Shown piece by piece: positions 39,352-48,832 of a DNA stretch of 64,000 nt (position 1 is the first letter of the stretch; each line of letters starts with the position of its first letter). The notes beneath the pieces are model-generated. The model made no database searches and had not been told where the DNA came from. It worked only from the letters and a program-made list of their open reading frames with translations. A program made the position numbers and the translations under genes. The stretch comes from Pycnococcus provasolii (Eukaryota > Chlorophyta > Pseudoscourfieldiophyceae > Pseudoscourfieldiales): NCBI GenBank assembly GCA_049487715.1, contig CP150574.1:62001-126000 (forward strand). Reading direction: 5' to 3'.

Positions 39352-42300
39352 TCATCTACCACCACCACCACCACCGCCACATAACTTCTTAAGCTTCTCA
39401 AACACAGGTGTGAGGTCCCCGAAATTCCCCTCTGGCATCGCGACAAGCACGAGCGCGGGAAAGAACAAAATCGACCAGCAGAAGCTCATGAAGATTGTCC
39501 AGCACATCAAAAATGCAAATTTCTGGAAGAACAGAAGTATGCACGCAAACAGCCAGACGGCGGAACTCGTCGTCGTGAATGCGCCCGCTGTCACGCAGAT
39601 GCCCATGTGACCAAGTGCATCCTTCATGCGGTCAGCCTTCGTCGAGCTTGTGCTCTCCATGTACGCGTTCGCAAGGTGAACGCAGTAGTCCACGGAAAGG
39701 CCAATCACAATAACCGCGGCAACCGCCTCTGCGGTACCCAACGGCCAGCCCATGATGTAGTACGCACCCACGCCGAGAACACTCGCGACAATGCCCAAAA
39801 TCGTAAACGTCGCGTACAGCGCGAGGAGCGCGTTCGTCGTCGAGAGCGCGAGAACCACGTATACGAGCGGAAAGCAGATGCTCATGCCGAGGTAAACACC
39901 CTGCGTCAGAGCACCCGTCGTCACGGACCACATCCAGAAAATATCCGTCGACGTCACAAACATCGATCGCATCGACACCGGCGCGCTCGAATCGCTGTTC
40001 ATCTTCGCCTCAAACGCACCCCACTCGTCGCGAATGTCCACGAACGTCTGCGGCGGCTGCGGGTGCGTGAGGCTCGTCACGACTCTCAGCGCAGCCACCT
40101 GAAGCTTGGGAGCTGCCGAAGACCGAGGAGGGCATTTGCCGTCCGTACTCCCGAGGTCAAACACGAGCAGCCCGGGATACCGGCCTGCGGTGCCAGAGCG
40201 CGCGTTGAAGGAGCAGAGCTCGTGCAAAAATTCGTCGCCAGTCAGCGGATTCTCAGGTGTGAAGGATGTGCACTTGGATGCTCCGCACATCGCATTCGTG
40301 TCATTTTTCCACGACGACCACGCGTAGAAGCCGTGCGTCAGCTTGCCGCTCGCGTCTTCGTCACCGAGCACGTTCTTCACCGCATCCATCCCGGACGTCG
40401 TCAGCTTGCCGCCATTGCACGCCTTGAGGGTGCACTTGACGTCGCGCATCGCGCGCGCCACCTTGAAGAAGTGCTGCTGGCTCTCCTTGCTGGATAGCGA
40501 GAAGTCTTTGGTAAACACAACCTTGCCAAGATCCGCAGGATTCCAGCGCTTCGTTCCCTTGGTGTCCATGTCCTTGATCCCCCAAACTGCGCTTACGAGA
40601 AGCGCCGATCCAGACGCATCCTCGGCACCAGACGTGTAAAACTGCTTCGATTCACCAATCTCCGAGTACTGCTGGAACATGTGGGTGTTCGGGAACCACT
40701 GCTCCGGATCTGTCGGAGGCGCAAGCTTGCTCCAGCCGATGATGCCAACGAGGAACACCGCTGCGAATGCGACGAGAATCGCGTACTTCGCGTTACCCGC
40801 GAGGAGATTGTAGAACGGTCCCATGAAGAATCGCTCGATAGCACGGAGCTTGGGCTTCGCCGTCGCCGTCGCCGTCGCCGTCTCCTCGGCCCTGTCCATC
40901 TTCTGCTCGTTCGGCGGCGACTTGTCTGTCGCAGATGCCGATGCCGACAGTTCCACGTCAGGGGCGCTTGCATGCGACTTTGGTGTCCAGCACGTCATCG
41001 CGTAGATGCTTCCTACGATCGGAATGGCGGCGATATTTGCGGAAGCGCCAGGGCCATCCATGTCTAGAACGGCGCAAGGTGGGCAGAAGCAGCGGAAGAG
41101 CTTTCCGGGCGCCATCGACTTGAGAGTTCGCGGCTCTTCGCCCGTCGCCACGGGCAGAGGGTTCAGACCGAACGCGCCACACAGACCATTGCAGATGCCG
41201 CACCAGAAGTAACCGCAAGCCTCGAGACACGGGCGTGCCTGGAAGTTGCGCGCGTACAGCACGAGCGTGGGCGGCACGACGATGCAGTTGATGAAAAAGA
41301 GGCTGAGAACAACGAGCGCGGAGTAAATGCCAAAGCTCTGCAATGGCATGAGCGGGCTCGCGGCGGTGGCCAAGAATGCGGCGGCGGTGGTGAACGACGT
41401 CGTGAAGATGGCCTTGGACGCGGTGTGAGCCGTGAACACGATGCGGTGGTGCATGGTGGGGTTGACGATGCCCTCGCTCTCGAGGTGGAATTCCGACTGA
41501 GAGTACGTGTCGAAGAAGACGAACACGTCGTCAGCGCCGACGCCGAGAACGACGAATACGATGAGGAAGTTCACGAAGCTGAAAAACGTCACCTGGAAGA
41601 CGATGCGAAAGAAGAAAAGTGCGACGAAGATGCTGAGGAGGATCTGCAAGATGCACGTCACCATGAGAAGCGCGCTTCGCGTGTGCACGTACGTGTACGC
41701 GCCAACGCAGAGGACGCACAGCACGACCCAGTTGAGGTCCGTGAAGCTCAGCGACTCCCACTCCTCTCGCTGCAGCGCAAGAGACCACCAGCGCACCTTC
41801 ACGCCAACGTCCTTGCCGTCGACGCTCTTGAGCCTCGCCTCCTTCTGGTACGGGCTGCGGAACATTTGCGCGAGCGCGTTCCACTCCATCTTCATCGTCT
41901 TGCGCCATGTCTCGGAGATGTGGCTCAGCAGCTTGTCGCCCTCCTTGCGCTGTTCCACGAAGGTCTCCTCCGGGTTGCTGTAGCCGGGGAGGGGAAGGCC
42001 GAGGTTGTAGCTCGACATGCCCCACCTGGTGTTGACGTTGTCAGCCGTCAAGTCCTTCCCGAACGATCCCCTGATGGCCAACCACGCGGTTTCGCTCGCA
42101 AGCACAGTCTCCAGTCGAGCGTTCGGCGCGTCGACGAAGCAGTCAAAGTCGCACGGCGCTCCCCCCTTTCCCGCGAGAGGCCGCATCGTGTTGTTGGCCG
42201 ACTCCGTGAAGGCGTTGAGCACGCTGTAAGGCTCCTTGCACTTCTGCGTCTTTGAGCCCGGCTGCAGCTGGCAGAACTGCGCGAACTTCCTGCCATCGTG

Positions 42301-42792
42301 GTCGTTGAAGATGACGCTTTCAAAGTTGTGTATCGCGCGAAGTCTCTCAGCGGTGAAAAGGTTTCCGTCATCCGCCTCGTAGAGGAGCGTGAGTGTCTGC
42401 TGTTCGCTTCTACTTTCTCTCGTGGGCACGACGGACGACTTCGCGGCGTCCTTGCGCACTTCCCGGTACGCGTTAGCCTTTTTGACGACGTCGTCCGTTC
42501 GAATCATCCAGTCGTAGTCCGTCTGTTCACTCAAACCAAACTGGTTCGAGACGAGCAAGGTTAATATTAAAACCACCGACCACGCGCCTATGAGTACCGC
42601 GACCGGTCGACGGACGGATAGCGCGGCGTAGAACGAGACAGGTTTGCGGTACCATAGTAACGAATCGTATGAGCTAGTCGCGTCTAGAACACTGCTGGAG
42701 AGAGAACGCTCCAAAGAAGCGCTCCAAAGAAGAATGTGGCGCGGCGGACATTGGGGGAATTCCAAACACGAAATCAATCGGCAATGAAACAA
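39352..42792 (-). CDS. Dispatched/Patched-like RND transporter (N-terminus unresolved)
   Basis: About 1100-1146 residues with the RND fold: first membrane span about 60-82 (VAVLIGAWSVVLILTLLVSN), a large extracellular loop, a sterol-sensing-type bundle (about 355-520), a second loop, and a second bundle near the C-terminus (about 965-1125). The intramembrane acidic motifs are present: GVGADDVFVFFDTYSQ and GLSVDYCVHLANAYMES, as in Dispatched and bacterial RND pumps, suggesting cation-driven lipid or sterol export. The frame is open to 42792, but that codon is TTG; the first in-frame Met follows the first span. Either an upstream exon (the minus strand has a pyrimidine-rich TTCTCTCTCCAG acceptor-like site near 42693) or a frame error near the TTTGGAGCG duplication at 42705-42730 hides the true start. 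Confidence 0.85.
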   Translation of the reverse strand: MFHCRLISCLEFPQCPPRHILLWSASLERSLSSSVLDATSSYDSLLWYRKPVSFYAALSVRRPVAVLIGAWSVVLILTLLVSNQFGLSEQTDYDWMIRTDDVVKKANAYREVRKDAAKSSVVPTRESRSEQQTLTLLYEADDGNLFTAERLRAIHNFESVIFNDHDGRKFAQFCQLQPGSKTQKCKEPYSVLNAFTESANNTMRPLAGKGGAPCDFDCFVDAPNARLETVLASETAWLAIRGSFGKDLTADNVNTRWGMSSYNLGLPLPGYSNPEETFVEQRKEGDKLLSHISETWRKTMKMEWNALAQMFRSPYQKEARLKSVDGKDVGVKVRWWSLALQREEWESLSFTDLNWVVLCVLCVGAYTYVHTRSALLMVTCILQILLSIFVALFFFRIVFQVTFFSFVNFLIVFVVLGVGADDVFVFFDTYSQSEFHLESEGIVNPTMHHRIVFTAHTASKAIFTTSFTTAAAFLATAASPLMPLQSFGIYSALVVLSLFFINCIVVPPTLVLYARNFQARPCLEACGYFWCGICNGLCGAFGLNPLPVATGEEPRTLKSMAPGKLFRCFCPPCAVLDMDGPGASANIAAIPIVGSIYAMTCWTPKSHASAPDVELSASASATDKSPPNEQKMDRAEETATATATAKPKLRAIERFFMGPFYNLLAGNAKYAILVAFAAVFLVGIIGWSKLAPPTDPEQWFPNTHMFQQYSEIGESKQFYTSGAEDASGSALLVSAVWGIKDMDTKGTKRWNPADLGKVVFTKDFSLSSKESQQHFFKVARAMRDVKCTLKACNGGKLTTSGMDAVKNVLGDEDASGKLTHGFYAWSSWKNDTNAMCGASKCTSFTPENPLTGDEFLHELCSFNARSGTAGRYPGLLVFDLGSTDGKCPPRSSAAPKLQVAALRVVTSLTHPQPPQTFVDIRDEWGAFEAKMNSDSSAPVSMRSMFVTSTDIFWMWSVTTGALTQGVYLGMSICFPLVYVVLALSTTNALLALYATFTILGIVASVLGVGAYYIMGWPLGTAEAVAAVIVIGLSVDYCVHLANAYMESTSSTKADRMKDALGHMGICVTAGAFTTTSSAVWLFACILLFFQKFAFLMCWTIFMSFCWSILFFPALVLVAMPEGNFGDLTPVFEKLKKLCGGGGGGGR

Positions 42793-43684
42793 TGTTGGAT
42801 TGGATTTGATGCATGGAGGATGTGGCTGACAGGTGGGAAAAAAAAGTATTAAAAAAAAAAACGAACTTCCACTTCCCCCTTGGGCCTTGGAGGAGGCGTG
42901 CCGATTCGTCTCCTCTCCTTCTTCAACTTGTTCACGTTCACGTTCACGTTCCCGTTCCTGATGATGATGGTGATATCAACGGGATCACTCGATACCAACT
43001 ACATACCAACGTTGATGCGAATTGACTGATTGAGGAGGCCCATTACATTTGTGATATCAAGAACCGTTTGTTCAAACCTCGTTTCGTTTTTCGAACCTTC
43101 GTGAGCATTCGTGATAGGGTACTGTTGTCTTTTTCTTAACGACGCAAGCACGACGTCTCGAGAGGAAAGACGGCTTCGTGATACACTGATACTGGAGTTG
43201 GGACAGATATTACAGTATGTACAGCACCTCTCTCTTCGTACCGGTACAGTGTACCGTATCGTGACTTCGTGAGAGCTCCGTGGTACTTAAGGTCAGGTAA
43301 ACATCAGGTTCCGTGGACGATGGGTGCCCGGTAAAGCCGTACATCTCTCCCACGACCACGATGGTGGTGTGGCTCCCTCTTGAAAACGGAACACCCTGAA
43401 GTGGACCCATTGAAAACCATGCATGAACGGAAGCTTGGAGGACGGCCGTTTTGGTCGGAAACGGGAACCTCAGACTCTCGCTCAAGCAGGCAAGCTTGAA
43501 GTGTTTCTTTGCTCGGTGAGACATTTGTGATATCACATTTGTGAGCTTCTCACACACAACTACCCTCTGTAGACCAACCCTAACCCTAACCCTAACCCTA
43601 ACCCTAATCCCCTCCCTGGTGGTTCGGACTTCGGACTTCGGACTTCGGACTCCATTCTGTGCTCGGGAGTCATTTTTACAAATC
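42793..43684. promoter_or_regulatory. Divergent gap with perfect CCCTAA array
   Basis: Between the RND gene (-) and the DUF2358 gene (+). Contains GTTCACGTTCACGTTC tandem words (about 42927-42948), a TACCGGTACAGTGTACCGTA imperfect palindrome near 43238, and a five-unit CCCTAA array at 43576-43608 that ends about 75 bases before the next ATG. Confidence 0.5.
43576..43608. repeat. Perfect interstitial CCCTAA array
   Basis: Five uninterrupted CCCTAA units, the cleanest array in the window, followed by a fourfold TTCGGACTTCGGACT repeat at about 43622-43650. Confidence 0.92.
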
Positions 43685-44446
43685 ATGCCCGTGCTCCCCG
43701 CCCACCATAGCAACCATAGCAAGATCCTCACACGTCGTCATGTTCATGCGTGTGTTCATCCTACGCGCACTCGTGTTTGTGTTTGCGTGAACAGTTTGAG
43801 TCCTCGCCGCCGCTCCTCCTCCTCCTCCTCCTCAGAAGAAGAAGAAGAAGAACATGATGATGATTCCGTGTCATTGGCGCAGTACGACTCGACGTCTCCC
43901 TTGACGCGTTTCGTCGTGTCCGCACTCACCACAGCCATTGGAGGGGACGCGTACGGGGATGAAGTTGGCTTGGCGCAGAACGAAGATGACCTGAGGCCGC
44001 CCGTAAGCCCGCAGGACGTGCGAAACGCCATTGAACGCGACTTTAGCGAAGGAAACTATCTGTGGACGGGGGATATCAGCATGGACGTGTACGATAAAGG
44101 GTGCGTGTTCACCGACCCGACGCTATCCTTCACGGGCACGGCGGCGTTTCAGCGCAACCTAGAGAGACTCGAGCCTTGGATCGAAAAACTCGTCGTCGAC
44201 CCGCGCAGCGAGCTTCGTGGGCCTGTTGTTCTTGACGATTCGCAGGCGTTCTGCGAAGCGAGGTGGCAGATGATTGGTGAACTTCGGTTACCCTGGCGTC
44301 CAGTCGTGAACGTGAAAGGACGAACGCGATACACGCTCGACACCTCCAAAGGCGGACGCATCGTGAGATACGACGAAAACTGGGAGTTGAAGGCGAGCGA
44401 GGCGCTCATGCAGCTTGTAACACCGACGACGAAGGCGAGTGTGTAA
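43685..44446 (+). CDS. DUF2358 / NTF2-like chloroplast protein
   Basis: 253 residues from MPVLPAHHSNHSK. The N-terminal 55 residues, rich in His/Arg/Ser then an acidic Glu/Asp run, would serve as transit region. The DUF2358 domain occupies about 110-250: VRNAIERDFSEGNYLWTGDISMDVYDKGCVFTDPTLSFTG, then FQRNLERLEPWIEKLVVD, ARWQMIGELRLPWRPVVNVKG and RIVRYDENWELKASEAL. DUF2358 occurs in cyanobacteria and plastid proteins of unknown function and has an NTF2-like fold. The ATG at 43541 lies before the telomere array and its extension is repeat-encoded (Leu-Thr repeats), so it is not used. Confidence 0.8.
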   Translation: MPVLPAHHSNHSKILTRRHVHACVHPTRTRVCVCVNSLSPRRRSSSSSSSEEEEEEHDDDSVSLAQYDSTSPLTRFVVSALTTAIGGDAYGDEVGLAQNEDDLRPPVSPQDVRNAIERDFSEGNYLWTGDISMDVYDKGCVFTDPTLSFTGTAAFQRNLERLEPWIEKLVVDPRSELRGPVVLDDSQAFCEARWQMIGELRLPWRPVVNVKGRTRYTLDTSKGGRIVRYDENWELKASEALMQLVTPTTKASV

Positions 44447-44469
44447 TTGTAGTCTATACTTTTAATGTT

Positions 44470-45063
44470 TCATACAGGTAGCAGACAGAGCGCCTCTCCG
44501 GTCACCACGGGCTTGTCACGATCGCCTGTAGCTGATAGAAGATAGCACGTCGTGTCGAACTTCGCACGCCGACCAGAACGGTACGACACCGTCGCGACCG
44601 CCTCGACGTCGTCGCCGACAAGCACCTTCTCTCTGAACTTGCTCGTTTGCGAGAGGTGCACGGCGCCCGCGACGTGTGCGCCAACCGTCGCGGGAAACAG
44701 CGACGACAGCAGTGCGCCAGGCACAACGGCTTTGTGGTTGTGGTTGTGGTTGTCGGTGTGTATGGGATTCGCGTCACCCGTGACTTGCGTGAACGCGTCG
44801 ACGTCCTGTTGCGTGAACTTGCGCGGTCCTAGGGACAGCGCCGTGCCTACCATCAGAGAGAGAGGCTGAGTCGCGGGAATTTGTGAAAGATTGCGAACGC
44901 GATGACAAACACCATTACCACATGATAATGATAATGGTCCTCCTCCTCCTGAAGGTGAAGCATGACCACCACCACCACCACGCATCAAAGCAGAGAGAGC
45001 ACAAAGCTGAGCCTGAGAAGTGACCTGAAGATGAAGAGTCCTAGGATGAGCGCACATCATCAT
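44470..45063 (-). CDS. MaoC-type (R)-hydroxyacyl dehydratase / hydratase
   Basis: 197 residues. The hydratase-2 signature FTQVTGDANPIHTDN carries the catalytic Asp97 and His102. The rest of the hot-dog fold follows: VVPGALLSSLFPATVG, FREKVLVGDDVEAVATV. This family includes mitochondrial 3-hydroxyacyl-ACP dehydratase (HTD2) and peroxisomal (R)-enoyl-CoA hydratases. The N-terminal 70 residues are a possible mitochondrial presequence (MMMCAHPRTLHLQVTSQAQL) with a Gly-rich spacer; a His-Asn insert (NHNHNHK) sits just after the active site. Mitochondrial fatty acid synthesis is the inferred role. Confidence 0.85.
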   Translation of the reverse strand: MMMCAHPRTLHLQVTSQAQLCALSALMRGGGGGHASPSGGGGPLSLSCGNGVCHRVRNLSQIPATQPLSLMVGTALSLGPRKFTQQDVDAFTQVTGDANPIHTDNHNHNHKAVVPGALLSSLFPATVGAHVAGAVHLSQTSKFREKVLVGDDVEAVATVSYRSGRRAKFDTTCYLLSATGDRDKPVVTGEALCLLPV

Positions 45064-45372
45064 ACTACCTTACAAAGAGAGGGATACTGCGAGACTTAGT
45101 AAAAAAGGAAAAGGGCCATGGCCATGGCGCGGAGAAAACAAAAACGAACTAAATTCCAAAACATGAAAATGACGGACTGGTCAGCGAGGAGGAGGACCCA
45201 ATAGGGTTTACGAATAGGGTTTTGGGTTAGGGTTTTGGGTTAGGGTTAGGGTTATCGTAGGGGCTTGTCGCGCGCGTCTCCCTCCCCCCCCCAAGAACTT
45301 CGAAGGCCCGCGTGTGTATTGGTATATTTGTTTTACCGCAAAACACACACGCGTCTGCGTCTGCGTCTGCGT
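45064..45372. promoter_or_regulatory. Bidirectional promoter with TTAGGG motifs
   Basis: 309-base divergent gap. TAGGGTTT, TTAGGGTTTTGGG and GGGTTAGGGTTAGGG words lie at 45201-45254, nearer the SFT2 start. CACACACGCG and CTGCGT repeats precede the SFT2 ATG. Confidence 0.5.
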
Positions 45373-46113
45373 ATGTCGTTCTTCTCCTCCATGTTCGGTG
45401 GCGCTGGAGGCAACAACGCGGAACCGCCCGCGTCTGTACTTGCCGAATGGAATAAGTACAGCCAGGCCACACACGGGACATCGGGATCCGTCGCCGCGGA
45501 TCTGGAAGCGGGAACCGCATCTCTACTGCGATCTGTATCAAGCGTTTCGGACACCGCGTCCTCGCTTGTCGGAGGATTCGCAAGTTCATCATTCAACAAA
45601 ATACAAACGGGCGTCACGGGAGTCGGCAATACCGTATCCAGCACGGCGTCCAACCTGGGCATGCCGTCGCGACAACAGATGCTCACCTTCGGCGTGCTCA
45701 TGGCTGCCGCGCTCTTCTTTCTCACGCTCGCATTCACAGTCGCGCTACCCGTGCTTGTCATCGCACCCGCGAAGTTCGCCTTCTGCTTCACGCTAGGCAG
45801 CGGGTGCTTCATGGCGGCGTTCGGCGCGTTGAGGGGATTCAAGGCACAGCTCGAACACATGACGCAGGGCGACCGTCTCCCATTCACGGCGTGCTATGTC
45901 GGCTCGATGCTCGCGACGCTCTACGCGGCGCTTTTCATGCACTCGTACGTCTTTTGCATCATATTCTCAGCCGCGCAGCTCGTCGCGCTGCTCTACTACT
46001 CGTTCAGCTATTTGCCAGGTGGAACTGCCGGTGCGAAGCTCATCACACAGTTTGTTGGAAACGCCTTAAGCTCGTGCTTCGGTTCCGCGGCGAGGAGCAT
46101 ACTGCCTAAATGA
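45373..46113 (+). CDS. SFT2: SFT2-family vesicle transport protein
   Basis: 246 residues from MSFFSSMFGGAGGNN. N-terminal half is soluble, Ser/Ala/Gly-rich; the C-terminal half has four membrane spans (about 108-235): MLTFGVLMAAALFFLTLAF, ALPVLVIAPAKFAFCFTLGS, FTACYVGSMLATLYAALFM, SYVFCIIFSAAQLVALLYY. The APAKFAFCFTLGS, MAAFGALRGFKAQLEHMT and FSYLPGG segments are the SFT2 pattern (Golgi transport, retrograde fusion). The frame runs up to 45265 only through a CGT/CTG-repeat leader. Confidence 0.85.
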   Translation: MSFFSSMFGGAGGNNAEPPASVLAEWNKYSQATHGTSGSVAADLEAGTASLLRSVSSVSDTASSLVGGFASSSFNKIQTGVTGVGNTVSSTASNLGMPSRQQMLTFGVLMAAALFFLTLAFTVALPVLVIAPAKFAFCFTLGSGCFMAAFGALRGFKAQLEHMTQGDRLPFTACYVGSMLATLYAALFMHSYVFCIIFSAAQLVALLYYSFSYLPGGTAGAKLITQFVGNALSSCFGSAARSILPK

Positions 46114-46278
46114 CGTGTGGATTTTTTCCTATTCTTTTTTCTCTTTTTATGCAACAAAGAAAGAAGAGAGGTACTCGAAAATTTATTTGTTTTGGACAAA
46201 ATATTTACACACAGTGTTTACACGCACAATAAAAACGACAACAACAAAAAAGTTTCGCTTGATTTCGTGTTATCCAAG

Positions 46279-47472
46279 TCAAGAGCTCGTCGTCGCGTCG
46301 TTGAGCTCGTCGCGTCGACGCCGCATCTCCAACTCCAGCTCCGCGAGACGCGTCTCGAGCATTTCCTCAGCGGTCATCGCATGTTGTGGTCGCTGCTGCT
46401 GCTGGTGTTGCCGTTGCTGTTGCTGCGGCTGCTCGGCTTCATTCGCATGACTGGACGTGGTCGTAGACGATGATGGCGATGACCATGCGTCTGTCACTTT
46501 CACAGCCAGGTCCTCGAAATGTGCGACGGATTCCGTCGTCGAGTCGCCCATCTCCACGCTTGCCGCGCCACGCGCCAGCATCGCGACGAGGGCCACGAGC
46601 GCCGCGCCAACCGCAGCTCCGGATGCGATGGCACCAACGGCGGACGTGAGCGTGCTGCACCACTGCGCGGGTGAACTTCCGAACAGGTTTGGCACGGCAC
46701 TTGCCGCCGTAGCGTCGGGCACGCGCGTTCTTCTCCACTGCATGCTCGCTCGCACATCCTGCGACCAGTCAAGCCTTCTTTGGAGCCTTTCAATTTCCTC
46801 ACGCCATCTCTCCTCTTCTTCCGTTTTGGCGGCAGCACGCGCGGTGACGGACGCGGCGAGACGTGCTGATGCGAGACGCGCCTCCCACGTTGTGGTGATC
46901 TTCTCCAATAGGCTCTGCAGGTGCGCGTCAGTTGTCGTGGAAATGCTGTCACCGTCGTACGAAGCGAGCGCCTCGAGGATAGCTTCCGTGGCAACTCTTC
47001 TGGCGCGTTCGTCTTCGAGAGTTGTCGCTGCTGCGGAGTGGACGACAGCTCCTTTTGAGCTCCTTCTTCGACGTCGACTGCTGAATGCCACAGTCGACGT
47101 GGCGGAGGATGGCGACATGGATGGCGGCGACGCCGCATGTTCTCTGTCCATGTAGTCCCTCTGTTTCCACAGCTCGAGAAGTTGTTGTGTTGATAGTGCA
47201 GATTCGTCGTCGCTTCCTTCTCCGTCTGAGTTTTCGGCCATTTGCGTGTTATCTGTATTATGTGCGTTGCCAGAGCCGCCTTCGCGTTCCGTCAGGTACT
47301 CGTGTTCCGTCGCGGATGCGTACACGTCCCCCGAGTCCGTCAGCGCACCATCCTCCTCACAGTACTTCTTCGGTGGTGCTGCATCGTCGTCGTCGTCGGT
47401 GGAGGAGGAGGACCTGCAGTGTATCCCTCTAGAGGACGACCTTGACTCTCCTGATGACTCAGAAGTTGACAT
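46279..47472 (-). CDS. Orphan protein with coiled coil and single membrane segment
   Basis: 397 residues from MSTSESSGESRSSS. An acidic Ser/Asp-rich N-terminus (DDDDDAAPPKKYCEED) leads to helical stretches (EDERARRVATEAILEALASY; KTEEEERWREEIERLQRRLDWSQ about 215-237) and one clear hydrophobic segment (LTSAVGAIASGAAVGAALVALVAML about 275-300). After it comes a Gln-rich stretch and a short helical end. No family recognised. The frame extends to 47874 through unusual Trp/Val-rich sequence derived from a CCACC repeat; that extension is not accepted. Confidence 0.6.
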   Translation of the reverse strand: MSTSESSGESRSSSRGIHCRSSSSTDDDDDAAPPKKYCEEDGALTDSGDVYASATEHEYLTEREGGSGNAHNTDNTQMAENSDGEGSDDESALSTQQLLELWKQRDYMDREHAASPPSMSPSSATSTVAFSSRRRRRSSKGAVVHSAAATTLEDERARRVATEAILEALASYDGDSISTTTDAHLQSLLEKITTTWEARLASARLAASVTARAAAKTEEEERWREEIERLQRRLDWSQDVRASMQWRRTRVPDATAASAVPNLFGSSPAQWCSTLTSAVGAIASGAAVGAALVALVAMLARGAASVEMGDSTTESVAHFEDLAVKVTDAWSSPSSSTTTSSHANEAEQPQQQQRQHQQQQRPQHAMTAEEMLETRLAELELEMRRRRDELNDATTSS

Positions 47473-47969
47473 GGACAAGGGGAGAAGGCGACGGCGCCAG
47501 CACACCATCCTTACAACCACCCACAGAACCACCCACAGAACCACCACCCGAGGCGTCCACCACCACAGAATCACAAACCACCACAGAATCAAACACCACA
47601 GAGGAGCCACCTTCACCCACCACGGAGGACATGACAGGCGTGATGGCAAGCTGCTGATGGGAGGGCACTGATGGCCCCGAAAAAGGGAGCAACGTTCCAC
47701 AAAGACAAGGGGAGCTTGGGGGAGGGGGCAGGCGGCCACCCCTCCCTGGGGGAAAAAAAAAACCGACCAACGGCCCCGCCCCCCTGAATTCCCCCCCCCT
47801 GAATTCCCCCGGAGAGATTTTCTCCCTTCCACTACGAACGAAGTCCACGACACGCACGGACCGGACCTCCTCACCTCTCAGAGGCTCGCTCGCGCCAAAT
47901 TCGTTTCCCCGTTTCGTTTCGTTTCGACGCAGGTTTTCGACGCGGGGGGAGGGGTCCCGAGGGGTAGGG

Positions 47970-48336
47970 TTACGGGCCCGCCCGATAACACGCACCTCTC
48001 TTGTTCTGCGCGGTGCCTCTCCCGCGCGCGCTGCGCTTCCGGCGGTGCTTCGTGAAGCCTTCTTCGTCCGTGGCGGCGGCGGCGCCAACAAGCGCATTGA
48101 GTGAGCCCTTTGCCGTGCCGCCTCCGCTAGAGCCGCCGGCGGAGTGCCGTGTCGATCGATTCGAAGCGGACCCGTGAGGCTTATCGTGGAAAGGGTTATC
48201 AATCATTTCGTATGACCCAAACCCCAGCTCCTCCAAAGAGACGCGCGCCTGCTAGCCAAGGTTCAGAAAGCTGGAGACTAGCAAGCTTATCAGGATGGAC
48301 CCGAAGCATGAGGCGGCGATATGCTACGACGTCGCC
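47970..48336 (-). pseudogene. Possible J-domain gene remnant
   Basis: Minus-strand frame reads AYRRLMLRVHPDKLASLQ, the helix II-HPD end of a J domain, to about 48260. A separate frame downstream (LEELGFGSYEMIDNPFHD, to 47970) follows an acceptor-like CTAGCAG at about 48252-48258, so an intron may join them. The upstream part of the domain is replaced by Helitron-like sequence. Short and isolated; could be chance. Confidence 0.35.
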
Positions 48337-48504
48337 ACAGTTCGAGTTCGAGACGGGCGAGTAGTATGACGGTACGACGAACCTGTCGGCGGCGGTCCTT
48401 CGGCGGTACACCACCTCCCCATCCTCATTGATCACCGTGTCATGGCTGAGCGGCCTTGGGAAGTGCTTGACGCACTTGCCGTCCTTGGGTGTGCCGGTCC
48501 ACCT
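48337..48504 (-). mobile_element. Helitron Rep/helicase fragment
   Basis: Minus-strand reading GKCVKHFPRPLSHDTVINED, then GEVVYRRR and DRFVVPSYYSP, matching the conserved F-P-K-P-F..T..D..G.P.YRRR..R.VVP.NP stretch of Helitron replication/helicase polyproteins. Only about 50 residues survive; the frame carries on into unrelated sequence on both sides. Confidence 0.6.
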
Positions 48505-48781
48505 TGGAGATCCTGGAGACACCGAATTGGAAGGAGCGATAGTACATGAAGATAATATGTCTGCTGTCATCATAGTTCGAGATAGATTATTTGGAGCTCG
48601 GACTAAATTTTTGGACACCCGTTTAAGGGCTGTCAGGGAACGCGAACGAGATAGGTATCTCATACTCAAACTAGTTGGAACCCGCAATCAGTTGGCTGAT
48701 CATTTCACAAAACAGCTCAGTCTCGCTGACCACAATCGATTAAGGGAAGTGTTGATTTCTGGAGGAGATCTGAACGTCTAA
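48505..48781 (+). mobile_element. Ty1/copia RNase H C-terminal fragment
   Basis: Reading VHEDNMSAVIIVRD, TKFLDTRLRAVRERE, LVGTRNQLADHFTKQL, ending LNV stop at 48781. The EDN, D-x-R and ADxxTK motifs are the end of copia-type RNase H. Everything upstream of it (gag, protease, integrase, RT) is missing, so it is a broken insertion. Confidence 0.85.
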
Positions 48782-48832
48782 TTTTTTGGGATGTCACTGT
48801 TACTTCTTTGGCGTATTTGTGCCATGGGGGAG

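Noticed and set aside
47442-47657. Thr/Glu/Pro-rich plus-strand frame (mucin-like)
   Set aside because: Made by an ACCACC/ACAGAA repeat and overlapping the start of the minus-strand gene; no start context or domain.
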